Of a DNA stretch of 64,000 nt, positions 13,040 to 26,500 are shown piece after piece (the stretch's first letter is position 1; each line of letters begins with the position of its first letter). Origin of the DNA: Toxotes chatareus (Eukaryota > Chordata > Actinopteri > Toxotidae); the NCBI GenBank assembly GCA_016801885.1, contig CM028889.1, positions 9,797,001-9,861,000 on the forward strand, written 5' to 3'. A program made the position numbers and the translations under genes. The notes below the pieces were generated by a model, which saw nothing but the letters and a program-made list of their open reading frames with translations, did not search any database and was not told where the DNA came from.

Positions 13040-14506
13040 GTCATGCCCCCTAATAACCTCTCTGCTCTATAAATCTGCTCACACACAGATTGGACTCCTG
13101 AGTCTGGTTTCTGGCTTCAGTCACTGTGCAAATTGAAGCCTTCAGGAATCCCATTGTAACTGGCCAAAATTACTTAGATACAAAGTGTTTGTGCGCTCGA
13201 GTGCGCGTGTATATGTGTGTGTGGTGTTACTTCATGTGCAATGTGCGGTTTGTGTGGGATGATGGGATGGGATGGCAACTTCCTACCGCCCCAGTGGATT
13301 TCCATACTCTCAGCATATGGAGGTTTTTGCCCCTCGTACTAAATTCCCACATCAACTGTGTGTGCATATTATACAGACCTGTGAGTTTGAGCTGCTGTTA
13401 AAGCAAATGCTGATTGAGACAAAAAAAAAAAAGGAACCTCTTCTATTGTTCAGGATTAGGTGGAAAATTCCTGTTCACAGTTTTATTGTAAATCAGTTTG
13501 ACATGTAGTGGCAAGTAAGTGGATATTTGTCCTGCTCTGCAAAGAAATGTGACACAAATGGGATGGCAGACTCATACGGTTATGAATGTTTAGTCTGCTG
13601 CCATTTCACTTCTCAGGAATGATTTCTCCACCGGTGATCTCACACTGATCTCACTCCACCGGCGAACAAAGCGCACAGAACAACCAAGGATGGAACACTT
13701 AACAGTGGCTGTTAAATCACCACAGAGGAAGGAAATTATTGCGGAGTATAACTGCTGCTGGAGTGTCCTGATGTCTGAGCAGGTTAGGGCACATACTGTG
13801 TGCTCATTACCACATGGATTTAAATGATAATGAGATCAAACTCAAGGGTTTGACCAATGTAGATGGTACTTGTTAAAGCTGAATTTGTCTGCAAGGACTT
13901 GGTGTATTTGAATGAAATATTCCATCCTAAAGACACAGATACACCAATTTTATATTTCCCTGAGGATTCCCATTGTTCTCTGCATCCAAACCCATATCAA
14001 TTGTAATTCTTATAGACAAATGAGCAGCTCTTCAGGGCAGGGTGACACACCCCACATGTTTGTTGGTAAAGGTAAGTTAGGGACATCTTATAAATATAGA
14101 AATAATTCTTGTAAGCCTTCCTGAACAGTTAAATGTTTGAAGACACAATTTTAGCAGCTGGATGGTGACACCATTGCTGTGAATCTTCTGTTGTGATGTT
14201 GCAGTGTAATGCTGACAAAAAAGAAATAAATCCAGGTTTTGTGTTTATGAGAATGTCTTCCACTTTTTAATTGAGTTGAGGGGAGCCATTAGTGGAGCTT
14301 AAGAACAGCGAAAGCACCTTCAGTAGCTTTGCTGTGCCCTGTTCAAGACCTCATTGAAAGGGGATCTAAAATATAGAAAATGCATGAAAGTGATATTTCT
14401 TCTTCCTAGGGAAAAAAAAAAAACCTTAACTAGTACTAAAGAGACTGCAAATTTAGAAGAAACGTCTTAATCGTTAAATTTGGTGCAATTTTGTTGTTCG
14501 TATGCA

Positions 14507-14533
14507 GAAAAAAAGAAAGAAAGAAAGAAAAAG
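14507..14533. repeat. (GAAA)n microsatellite
   Basis: Imperfect GAAA tetranucleotide run of about 27 bp. Confidence 0.85.
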
Positions 14534-17500
14534 AATATAAGAGTGGTTAACAGGACTGTCATTGGCCCATGTCCGGCAGGACTGACTGGAAAGAACAACT
14601 GCTACACAGGTTGAGTGATCTGGTGTCACTCCGCTTCACCCATGAGGATGGGGATGATTTTCACGAAGGCAAGCTGGTTGCATCGCCGCTTCAATCAATA
14701 AGCCATTAGCAACCAAAGAAGCAGATGCTGTCAACGTTTGTCCTGGCGCCCTCAGTCTCACCCCCGCCCATCAGGCTTTCATTTTGTTAACTCTCTAACC
14801 TCTTGTGTCGATGTGTCCTGGACCCAGACAGGTTGAACTTAGCACCAGAGCGTCCTCAGAGCTTTGTTCGGGATGTGCCTTTACCGATGCGGTTTTGCAA
14901 ACATGGCAGTGAGTCGTGAAATGAGATTTCTCTGCTATCATTACTGGGCTGAGAGAAAAAAAAAAGCCACATCTCACTCTGAGTGAATGCCTCGCTGCTC
15001 TTCCCCTTTGCCTTTTCTCAGCACAGGCATGTCTAACCATCACTAAGACAGATCGATAGAGCTGAGCTCTGTAAGCTGCCTGCCGCCAATACAGGAAATA
15101 CTGTATGCTGTAATGAGATGGGGATATTAAGCAGTTAAAGAGGATGGTTTTAGCTAAGCAGTTGTAGTACGTGATTAGCGTAATAAAAAAAGCTTTGTTT
15201 GCTAAAGTTTTACAACACGAGAGCCTTTGATCTCCTTGAGGGGCTGCTAGGCGGAATAAAGGCATGAGAGACCGTATCTCTCCCTCCTGTGAAAATGTTC
15301 TCCGTGAGCTGAGGGTTCATGAGATTTCTGCTGATCTGACAATGTAGCCGGCAAGCTATTGAGCCCCATTGTTTCCACACTGTGTGATTGATTCTTCTGT
15401 CTTTCAAAAAAGTAACTTAAACAAAATCACAGGATTGCTTCGTACAAAGAAATCAGTGTATCGCATGCATTGTTTTTTCAGTCCATTTCTCAAAGCACAC
15501 AGGTTTTAACCTTTCAGAGATTATATTGCTTGTTTTTTTGTTTTTTTTGCACAAGTGTGCAGCAACTATAAGGGGGGTGTTTGGTTGAAATTCTGTATTG
15601 AACAGTTATAAATGATTCTGTTGGATCCCTATATGAAACCATAAAAACCACGGTTTTTGCAAAGGGAAGAAATTCTTTTGAAGCGAAATTTCAATCAATT
15701 GAACATCACATCAGAGCATCAGCAAAGATCTTTAAACGCATCGTTCTCACCTTGCTTGTCTTTTTTTGAGGAGGATGAAAGTGCATGAAAAAAAAATAAA
15801 TTTTGGATAATTTAGCAGTGTTCCCCATATACTCATATATTTGCCAAAGGGCATGTTTTAACATCAAAGGGCCAGCTGTCAGCCTTGAAGGGTTTATAGT
15901 GATGGCAGATGACTGTGAGTTGAATGACTTCCAAGACCTGATCAAAGATTGACTCTAACATTTGGAGACAGTTTGGCACTTTTCTGACTATCCAAGGTCT
16001 ATAAAGGCCACGCAATCTGCTTGTTTTTTTTTGTTTTTTTTAAATAAATAACCCCCCCTTTTTTTTCTTAGAATGAAAACAAACAATGAAATGAGCATTT
16101 GTAAATTTGTCTCCAGTTCCTTATATACATTGAGCAGAAAAAAATAAAGGAAAAATTGTGTTCCTGTTAAAATCCTTCCAACCCCTGAAGGTGTTTGCAT
16201 TTTGACAGTGTTGGTACCATCTTGGCCGCTGTAGAGGTTGGTGTAGCCATTGTCCATGTGGTGCCAGACGCTTCCTGTTGCTCTTGCAGAATAACAGGCT
16301 GTGGTGCCATGCCAAACTATGCCATGCTGTTCCCTCTGACCTGGTAAAGTCCCCTGGGCTCCCAGTCCTTTGGCCTGAGGAAGATCATCCATGGTGGATC
16401 AGTCTTTGTGTAATTAACACCAGCTTTGGAGAGCTTATTGGAGAGGCCCATTCATTTAGGTTTCTGAGGGGTTTTCTATGAAGGGTTAGCAGTGAAAGAA
16501 CAGCTTTTCAGGGAGCTAAATGTCTGCATTATTTGTCATAAGCTGTGTAATTTCAACTCCAGCAAGCTTCAAAGCTAGATGCTGGACATAGCTTGTTTAC
16601 AAGAGTATCAGAGATTTTATCAGGCTTTTGAAAGCTACAACAAGCAACTCACAAAGAGTGAATTCAAACTTCATTGGAACAAGACCTAGATATCAAAAAT
16701 TCAAAGTGTATCTCCCACCAAATAAACAACTAAAAGCGTGTTCAGTGGTACAGTACAAGTGCTTAGAGGTGATATAAAAGTAAACATGTTTATATCAACT
16801 CCAAGGTGGTCGTTATTTCCAACATGGTTATTACCAGCAAAGTAGCACCTTAGTGGCTAAACAAATCCTAACTGGATTGTTATTTCTACACCGTCATGCA
16901 ATTGTGTTGCTAGATCAAGGGTCCTATCAAGGTAATATTCAGTAACAGGTTAACTTGCATTCAAGGAGCAAAGCAGGAAGCTGTCGTTAGTGGATATGTA
17001 AGTATTTTTTTCTAAGAGACAGCCGTGCTGATGGTGTACTGATGGTGAGAGAAATTGCACCTCACAATTAACTTCATTTTCTTTGCTGTAAATCTTTGAT
17101 AGTGAATTGTTCAGACTCGTAACTCATGAAGAAAAAGGTGCTTTCATCCTTTTATTGTGTGGCTGCAGAAATGGACTAGCGGTTGACGCACCGGACACAA
17201 TATGAAAAATTAATGGTGGACATCAATAACATTTGGCAATTGTGTGGAATCTTGAACAGTGTATTCAACTGAGAAAGGGTTATTATTATTTTTTTATTGC
17301 TCATAAATTAATCTTTTTTTAGAGGAAGATTGTGTTATTTCTTCTTCCAAATGCTAGAGTCTCATTGTAAATATTTTTTCAACACTCAGTTCAGCCTTTG
17401 GCCTGCAAGTAAATGCAATCAAATATTTAAAAAAATTTTTTTTTTTTGCCCTAATTATTTTGTCACTTAAATTGGGAGTAAAAGCTATTTGGTGGAGCCC

Positions 17501-18550
17501 ATCAAACAAAAGGATCCTTCTATGGCAGTACCTCCCCAACAACATGGCCCTCTCCACACATCTCTCACTACTTTCCTGCCTCCGTCTCTTTAACTGCTAA
17601 AGTCTCCAGCTGATCAGACACTGTGCCAGTGTCAGCAACCTTCCTTGCCACTCTCTGAGGAATATTACAGCCTTGTTGACAGGAGTTTGACAGGAGACTA
17701 ACCCTGTAATCTGTAAGGTGCTTGAATTGAAACAATCCTCTTTGCATCAGCTCTGTGGTGTTTAAACAATCATCTTTATCAGCCTGGTGCATTTTTTTAA
17801 AATATATATCTTTATTGTGATGTATCAACGCACAGTATGTCTGCCTTTTGGAGTATTACTGACAGCTCAGGGGCATTAACTATAAACAGGATGGATGGAC
17901 CATACATTGCTGCTCATGTTTTCAGGTGACATCTAATTGGCCTAAAAAACAGACATACATATATTGCGATAGTTTGTAACATAACAGTTCAATCCCTCTC
18001 CTTTATAAAATCAATTTTCCACATGAATGTCTGCATATCTGTTGCGCTAGGTGTGTGTTTATCTCTTGAGTGTTTGTGGAGGGGTTAGTATGTTTGCTTT
18101 GCCGCTCAGTTTCTGTGTACTGTGTATTCTGTTTGTGCACTGTATGCTCACACGTTTCTGCTACGCCATTGTGCATTCAAACTTCTCAGCAGACGTTTCT
18201 GCCTCTCAGTGTGCTCCGAGATCGATTTAATTTCAGCAGTATATTTACAAAGCAAAACAAGCAATTCAGGCAGCTATACCACATCTAAAGCACTCAGCTA
18301 TCAGCCAGCACTCAGTCCAGACGTGCTCCTATGTTAACATTCACATGTACACAACAGCTGTGAGTATATTTGAAGAACGGCCTTGGAAGATACTAGAACA
18401 AGACGTCTTAAATTGTTGTAATCCAAAGGAGGACTGAAGGAACAACTGTGTCTGCAGTGAATTAGAAATGTATCTCATGCGCTTCTTACTTACCATGGCC
18501 CACGCAGTCTCTTCATTTTCTCCCATTTTATTCAAAAGGTGAACAGAGAG

Positions 18551-18566
18551 TTTTTTTTTTTTTTTT
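18551..18566. repeat. T16 homopolymer
   Basis: Sixteen consecutive T residues, with a second T run shortly after. Confidence 0.9.
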
Positions 18567-21122
18567 CCTTTTTTTATACAGTGCCCAACAGGATAGTTCT
18601 TGCTGGCTTTGCTGGATAAACTACTCTCTCTCTAGTTTCAGTCAGGTGTAATGAGACCATTTGTCTCACAGCTCTACATAAGAACAGAGCTTATCTCTGT
18701 TTGCCATTAGAAGTGCTTATTGCACCAAGAACAGCCCACTGTCATTAATACCTTTCACGCAGCGATACAAAGTTTTACCAACTGACTCTTCACTCTCTGA
18801 GTTTTCAGCTTTTCTTTCAACTGTTTTCTTTTACGTTGTGGTTCAGAATAAGTTGACCAACTTTGCTGGCTCCTTGCTCATTTTTGATTTCTTTAATTTA
18901 ATACTCAAAGCCTTCAATATTTTATATCACTCAGGACTCGGGAAGAATATATTGACACTCGCACCAGCAGTGTTTAGAATTGATGTTCACGTCTGATCTA
19001 CTTCATCAACTCTCTCTTGCTCTCATTCAACCTTCACTTCCTCTTTCACTCTCATCCTCTTTTCATTTCTTTTCTTATCATTCCCCCTCTTTTCTAGGGG
19101 TTGACATCAGCCAAAAGAAGAGAAAAGCTCCCGCATGGATGGAGAGATTCATTACCTTCTCCCCCTGGGGGTGCAAATTGCCCTGTCACTGCTCACATCT
19201 GATCAGTAGATAATTGGGTAGTTTCCTATCTAAGGAACCTCCTAACCTTTTCACAAAGAACTTTTGATTTTTTGCTGCGCTCATCACCACCGCTCAAGTC
19301 CCACCTTTCTCTCCCAGCTAATCTGTCTCTTGTACCTTCACCAACTATTACTATGAAATAACTTTATATTTATCAATAGGGAAACTAAAAAAAAAGAAAA
19401 GAAAGAAATTTTGCATGTTGAAATGAAAATATGTTCTGTTTTTCATTTTGGATTTAGGCCTGTTTAGAGCAAGTGATCTAAGCAGAAACCCTCTTCAGGA
19501 CCCAAGAATACGGATGCCTTCTGGAGGCGCCATGAGGGGTTTTACAATCGTAACTTCTGCTGCCTGCTTTTGTTCAGCATCGGCCGTTGCTGCCCAGTCG
19601 TGACTTGTCCAGCATTCAAAGTTACATCCCGCTCGCCTTGTTTGTGCTCGCCTGCCAAATAGTTGTTGTGGATTGTGTGTGTATGTGAGGGTGTCTAGTC
19701 TAAATGATGGGGAGGAGGCCTTTATAAAATCCAGGGCCCATGTTAGGGATAGAAAGGGGGGACAGCATTAATCTAAGAGTTCAAGCCTATAGTTGTCAGC
19801 CTGTGTGGGGTGATAGGGGTGAGTGGGGGCTGAGACACTGACTTCAGTCTGAACAATGACTACCCTGTGTTTCTGAAAAAAGCAAGGAGTTCACAGTTCA
19901 ATCCTCCCCACACTAATCTTTTCTCACTAAGTGTCCACTTTTGACTCTTTACCTCTACTCCTTTCTTTCTTGCTTTTACCTCTTGCCTTGCAAATCTCCA
20001 GAAGCACAAGATCTACCTTTTTAAACTGCTCCTTTTAATAGCAGCCATCGTTTTGGTAGGATGAGCTGAGCGATGTAGTGTTTTGTCAGACAGAGCCGTT
20101 GTAGGCAGACAAAAGCTACTTTCCCACATGCTGCCTTTTCGGTGTTTGTAGCAGTTTTCTGTTTAGATGTCATGTCTGAATAATCTGCCACAACAAGCAG
20201 GCAAAATCAGCTCTGGCAATTTGATAGCTCAAGATGTAACATTGCAGAAAAAAAGAAAGTGACAAACACATTAATGTGACATTAGCAACTCAAACACACA
20301 GGACCACTTTTAGGACATCACAACATCATTTGCCAAGAGATACAGTTTTGCTTAATGAGTTTTATTTGTAAAAGTGACTAAAATACAGAGGTTGAGCTGT
20401 GCCTTGAATAAAAATGCACTTTAACTGCAGAGGAAATAAGCTTCTACATCTACACATAAAGGAGTCTTTTAAACCAATTGGTTAAGTTTATTGGTTTTAT
20501 TAGCAGGTTTATGATTGTCAATTCATACCTGGATTTATAATACAGTTAAAATTAGAAGAAACCATATATTAAATACAGCATTATACATCAAAAAATAGTA
20601 AACAGACTCTTTTCGGTTATTGCTCTTAATGAAATTAAACCTATTCATTGGGCTGATCGTGTCAATCCACTCATTAATGATACAGCATGTGCATTTCCAC
20701 TTCCATTTATCGCTTAATTTCTTCATTGACTAAAAGATTTTAAATTGCAAGAGAGCATAAACGTGGCAGTGCGGAGGCAGTTTGATCAAATTTTCTGTTT
20801 ACATCTAACCGTTGTAATTTGGTATAATGTGATGGAAATGCAGCTTGTGAGAGAGAAAAGACAGCTATGGCGAATGAGTGAGAATCATAACAGGAAGGAG
20901 AAAGGGAGAGATCACCTCCAGACTGTCAGCGAGGGATTATTCTCCCTTCTGTTAAATCAAAATTCCATTTATGTTCCGCTTTCACCAGGTTTGGACGCTC
21001 CCCCAGGCCCCTGATGCCTCCCAGTAATGCAATTAAGATCCATAAGCTTTTCCCAGGAATAAAGGGGCTGAAAGAGGGATTGTTCCATGCTTCACTGAAG
21101 TCGGGAAAATCTGTGTGTTCTC

Positions 21123-21137
21123 GTGTGTGTGTGTGTG
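21123..21137. repeat. (GT)7 microsatellite
   Basis: Short GT run. Confidence 0.8.
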
Positions 21138-22400
21138 AAGATGGATTGATAGAGGGGTGGAGCAAAGGAAAATAATAACTGTCATCTCCTTGCTCCCCTC
21201 TACTCAAGCATCCCTTACTAACAGACATGAAGAAAGAGTTTGAGTTGCATTCTACCCCCACTAAGACAAACGCACACACAGGCCGTCATTTCTCTCTCAC
21301 TGCCACCTCCACTCTCATTGTAAAGCTATTGTGTTGCCATAGTGTTGGCGTGACTTTCTGAACAAAACTTCAACCATTCAAGCTTTTCCCTCTCAGCCAA
21401 TTCAAAGCCATCATGGCTGCCAGTGCAGCAGATAGCTTGTTAGTTTTCTAAACCAAATACTGAACTTATTTCATTTGTTGCATATCAGTTGTGAGGTGTT
21501 TGCTTGTGTTTTATGCAAAGCTTAGCATTCTGCTGCAATTTTTAGATGAGTGATGCTTTGGTAATTGAAAGTGAACGAGGAGGAAATGAGGCCTAATGAG
21601 CCGCGTTCCCTCAGGTCAAGAAGAAGGCTTAGAGATAGCGGAGCGATATGCCACGGTGCCCAAGCTTGTTTTAAGGTCATTCGGATACACACCTCATCTG
21701 CGTAGAGTTCATAAAAATAGAGACTGAGGTGATGTTTAGTGTTCTGCACGTTTTATCTTCACTGAAGCTGAATATCATCTTTGCACAGCAGGTCATTCAT
21801 GTAAATTGTTTTATGAAATGAAGTAATTCAATTGAAGCATTTCCACTTTGTATGTATTTCAGGTGTATTACCATTTCTGGTCATAATCATACATTTTTAT
21901 TCCCACATTCTTATATGTGGGAAGGTGCTTTAGAACAAGTGGCAGCAAACAGACATGTTTATATTACCTAACAGGCAGCATCGTCCAACTCTCTATCTCA
22001 CCTACAGCAAACTAAACTCTACTCCGTTTCAAGGGCTTGTTAAAAATGTGCTGAAAGTACGACCACAAACACTGCAGTGGGACAGTTTTTGATTAGGCAT
22101 GCAATCGGATTTTCCTCCTATCTGTTGTCATTGCATGTACTGCCCTGGATTCGTCGCTTCACCGGCATTGTTGGTTGTTTTGTGCGTTCAGCAGTGGCGT
22201 GGGCAGAGCCTAAGCAGTGTTGTGGTGCGATTGAGAAGATAATTGGCTTTTCACTGAAGCACTTTTATGCTGATGCAATTGAACCAGTGTGCGGTGTAAA
22301 GGTTAGGGCGATATTAGGCCCCATACAAATGAGAACAGGACGATACACACTGAGGCAGATGTCAGAACCAATCTCTTCTTTTAGTCTAACCGGAGGGAAT

Positions 22401-22421
22401 GTGTGTGTGTGTGTGTGTGTT
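22401..22421. repeat. (GT)10 microsatellite
   Basis: Ten GT units inside unremarkable intron sequence. Confidence 0.9.
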
Positions 22422-23022
22422 TGGCACAGAGGTTTGTGTACTCTGCTAAGGGTTAGATCTTATTTCATGTGGAACAACTGAAAAAAGTCAGTGGAGTGTT
22501 AAGTACAGACATAAATAAGCAACTTGAATGCGCAGTTCAAAGCACATGCAGATATGCAGAGAAGTGAATGTCCACACATCCATGTACTGTACATGTGCAC
22601 ACTGATGCTGAAAACACACACTAACACTTCCATTTGGTTCAAACCCTCATAGACTACAGCATCCCCCATCTCTCCCATTAATGTAGTGTTTTTTCTCTCT
22701 TTATGATAAATGTTCAGTAATTCAAACCATTGCCTTCCCTCTCAGCTCCTTCGTGTGTGATTGTATGTTGTCATGCTCAGCTCTCTGCCAGTGAGCTATG
22801 GTGCTATGGCCTTTGGTTGTAGTGACGGAAATAAGCTGTGGCAGAGCTGTAAATTATTCCTCCGGAGGGCTAAAGGGGAAGGAGCCCACACTCGTTCTCG
22901 TCCGCCATACCTTTACCAGGGCCCAGTTGGTTCCTATGGGCCCCCTTATCCGTCAGGTCTGAAAGGCCCCAGCCAAGCAATATCAGTGACATGGACAACA
23001 AAAAGAGGTTGTTTAGTGTGCA

Positions 23023-23103
23023 GGGAGAGAGAGAAGATGGACAGGAGGAGAGAGAGACAAAGAGAGAGGGGAGGGGAAGAGGGGGTGGGGGCAGGGAAGG
23101 GAG
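23023..23103 (+). other. Purine tract with G-quadruplex motif
   Basis: About 80 bp, nearly all A and G on the + strand. Within it, 23068-23101 has runs GGGG, GGGG, GGGGG, GGGGG, GGG and GGG with loops of 1 to 4 nt, a textbook G-quadruplex motif on the non-template (RNA-like) strand of the host gene. Confidence 0.7.
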
Positions 23104-23362
23104 ATCCTGTTGGGAATATTACAGAGAGCTATTATGTGCAAAATAAAATTAAGGATGGAGGAGTGTCTGGTGATGAGATGTGTCTAGTAACCAAAATTGG
23201 ATAGACTCTGTGTCTGTGTCCCTGTTTGATATTATTTCACGACTTCTGGATTTATTTGCACCGATTACAAAAGTGGTTTTTCTGTCATTTTAACAGCACA
23301 AACTGAAACATTAACATTACCAGCTTTATAGGTCAGCATATGACACAAGTTCATTAGAACCA

Positions 23363-23545
23363 AAACAAATCATCAATTTAATTGATTTGTCAATTTAGAG
23401 AAAATTAGCTGTCAACAGTTTGATGATGAATTAATAGTTCAGGTCATTTATTAAGACAAAAATGCCAAATATTCTCCTGTTACAGCCTCTACAAGATTTT
23501 TTTTTCAGCTCCCTATTTTATAATAAAAATTGGGATATGCTGGTC
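23363..23545 (-). mobile_element. Truncated relic of the AATCGATTAATCG-type MITE
   Basis: It contains AATCATCAATTTAATTGA, a degraded 'GTCATTTATTAAGACAAAAATGCCAAATATTCTC' type segment around 23437-23475 and a TTACAGCCTCTACAAG stretch. In order and wording these match the reverse-orientation interior of the family seen at 5164-5478 and 53132-54590. The far half appears lost or too diverged to see. Confidence 0.55.
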
Positions 23546-26500
23546 TGATGTCCATTTCTAAGCAGTAGTGCTCTGAACCTTGTTGTCATCAGTTCTCTGA
23601 CCAATTTCACTGATCTTGATCCTGCTCCTGCTTACAAGGACTTTAGTGTCTGCTTTCCTTTGCTCTTTGGAAAAGCTCAGTTTTTCATGACATTCACATG
23701 CTTTGTTCCTGCTGTCACAACAGTTTCCCCTAATCTGTTTTGCTGCATCTGACATGTTCAGCTGCAACATTTCACAACTCTGTGAAAACCACTATTCAGT
23801 TTGAGGCACATATTGATTCCATGCAAGAAGAAAGTCCATAAACTAATTTTTTTACTCTACAAAAGCATGAAAAAGAACAAAACATCTTAACCGCATCTTA
23901 AGGAAAATAAAGGGGAGACTTTCTCTTTGGCGTTCTGTATCTTTAATACTATGCCACATTGTAAATGCGATCTTTTAAGCTTTGTTTACATGGTAGACAG
24001 GCCTCTGCTGTCTCGTCCCCCTCACCCTCACTCCTTCGCCGCCTGAAAGAGGACTTCCTTGCATTCTGATCATGGTCCTGTCTGTTCGTACGGACTCTAA
24101 AGAATACTAATCAGCAAGGCTGCCTCCGTATGCAGACTCTGTTCAGTCAGGGATGGTTGAAAATATCAGAGGAGGCATGTGATAAATTGCTGGTTCCATA
24201 TTGCTCAAACTCAAAAAGTCCCTTCCCCTGGGGCAGTAATGTACTTGCAGTGAGTAACTATCATGGTGGACTTAACTGTATGAGGTTTTCTTGAGACTGC
24301 AGAGGTGAGAGGGATGAGAATTTAATTTAATGTTACTGACTTTCACATAACAGTTACATAACAGACTACTCAAACAGGGAATAAAAGGGAGAGATGAAAA
24401 GAGGAAGTTGTTGATGAACAATAAGAACAGAAACAGAGGAACAGAAAGCAGCCAGAAACTTAACTGAAACTTGACATTAGTAGTTATTTCAGTGAAATTC
24501 CATACTAAGGCAAAAATGCAAAACACTCAGGAACCTGAAACAGAGCAAACACTCTGCTTTTCTACTATTACACCTTCATTTCCAATATCAACTCAGAAAT
24601 TAAAGTGTAACAGAAGTAAATTACAAAAAAACAAGTCAACCTCTGCTTGCTGTTGCTTTTTTTTTTGGTGAAATAGCAGAAACATGAACCCATATGCAGT
24701 TGAGGAGCTTTTAGTTCCTGGAACTATTTGATTGAAAAGGTGTATTACTTACACACATGAGCTTCCAAGAAGAACCATAGTGTTTTTCCACTTTACATTT
24801 CTAAAACCAGGCTTTGTTCCCATGTGAGTGGACAAACTGTGAACCAGAGTAAAATTTACCACAGAGCAGAGCTGCTGATGCAACTGAGAGGGGAAGTTTT
24901 TCTGATGGCCAGCAGACAGTATGTTGAACTTCAGCAGAGAAGAGTAGGCAGGCAAATTACAGATTTCTTCAAGATTTAGCAAATTTTAATAGCTAAGATA
25001 TAGATGAATTCAGCCATTTGTACTACAAGGTAGAAATTATTCCGCTCACTTGCTTCCTCCTTCTCCCCCAGAAAGAATCTATGTGTAAAGCTTAGATCAG
25101 CTTACCAGCTAGCCATGGCTTGGAGTGGTCAAACGGGTTCAACAAAAGCCCCCTTTGCGCCTGGCACAAGCTGTACAGAACACACACATACTAGCACAAT
25201 CACACGGCGAGGTACTACAAAACATCATCGCCATCCAGGGGTAGTATCCAGAAATGCTAATGTGGCGTATTTGAATTGTTTGCTCAGCCTACGTTTTTAA
25301 AAGCGTTCAGGCTTCACCAGAATATTGAAGGACGGTCCTCTGTAAGGTTAAAGCTCTACTGTTATCTCGCTAAGCCATAGAGCTCAGGCCATCCTCCCCT
25401 CTCTGTAGCTAGCGGCAAAAGAGAGAGAGAGGGATATGAAAGAAAATAAGGGAAGCAGCGCTTGAAATATTAAAGGCATCTCTTTTACTCACACCTAGGC
25501 GTGCACCCACGTGCCTTCTTTGTCTCCCTTTCCCACACATAGACACAGACACACCCTTCTGCCTTACCTGTAGGGGCGTCTGGGATGAGGCTGATCAGGT
25601 CTAAATACCCCTCCGGCAGAGATGCCTTTGATGGCTGCTGCCCAGCCTAATTTGAAGCAGGGCTCATTGCAAGCTTCCCCGTGGGATACTGGATCAAAAA
25701 ACTGCCAGTGGAAAGAAAGCTGGGCCTGGAGGGGTGTGTGTGAGAGTGTTAATGTGGATGCACATGCCCAGTATGTGTGCTCACCTTGCTGTTCGTCTAA
25801 GAACTGCCAGTTGCAAACAGTGAAAGAGGACAGAGGATGGGGTGTTACTGACAGTTCTAGCCAAGGAGCCAGCATTTTCATTTTGTTCGCTGGAAGCCAA
25901 GTGTGAAACTTTCATGAAGAGCAATTTGCATCTCTGGATGGCTGTGAAGAGGTTGGCTTTGTTTCCTGCCACCGAAAAGCCGTGCCCGCACACTGCTGGC
26001 TCCGAAACCCTGCCCACCCCAACGCCAACCACCACCCACCCTCTGCCCTTCACCCTCCGCCCTCCTGGCACCACTGTTTTGCTGCTTCGGCCAGCGGCTA
26101 TTCCACCATTGTGTTGTGTGGCCAAGAGCACCTGCTGGGAGCCCTTTCATTAAGCCTCCCTGGGGTTTTTCAAAGCAATCAAAGGGCACCCTCCCAACCT
26201 CAGCACACACACCTAAAATCTCACTGATAGGTGGAGGTATAGATGCAGAAAAGATGTTCATCCACACGAATTCTTGTGCAGACATGTCAACACATCAACA
26301 CTCTTCATCTCAGTGTCCTTAGATGGGAGGAGAAGGCAAAAAGTAAATGGCAACAGGCTCAAATATACATGATGCATCCCACATTGTATATTTTGCATAG
26401 TCTTTGAAAAGCAATTGACAGAAAAGTTCCCCACTGTCCCTTGTGGCTGTCTGTTGAAACAGGGAAACGGTTAATGAAGGGGGATGTTGTGGGAGACAGT

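Larger units (their letters stand above)
13040..23022. other. Intronic stretch without recognisable genes
   Basis: It includes microsatellites at 14507, 21123 and 22401, poly-T at 18551, and GC-richer blocks at about 14560-15400 and 19500-19680 that may be conserved non-coding DNA. The longest open frame in the window (14795-15265, - strand, 156 codons) is here and shows no domain. Confidence 0.65.

Noticed and set aside
14795..15265. 156-codon - strand open frame
   Set aside because: Longest frame in the window but no domain, signal peptide pattern, splice context or recognisable homology; expected by chance in 64 kb with GC-richer islands.
22761..23204. 147-codon + strand open frame
   Set aside because: Its second half is the purine/G-quadruplex tract (Arg/Glu/Gly-rich low complexity); no domain in the rest.
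25878..26285. Overlapping open frames on both strands at 25564-26322
   Set aside because: Several frames are open at once, which is a composition effect. Peptides are Gly/Arg- or Pro/His-rich with no recognisable family.
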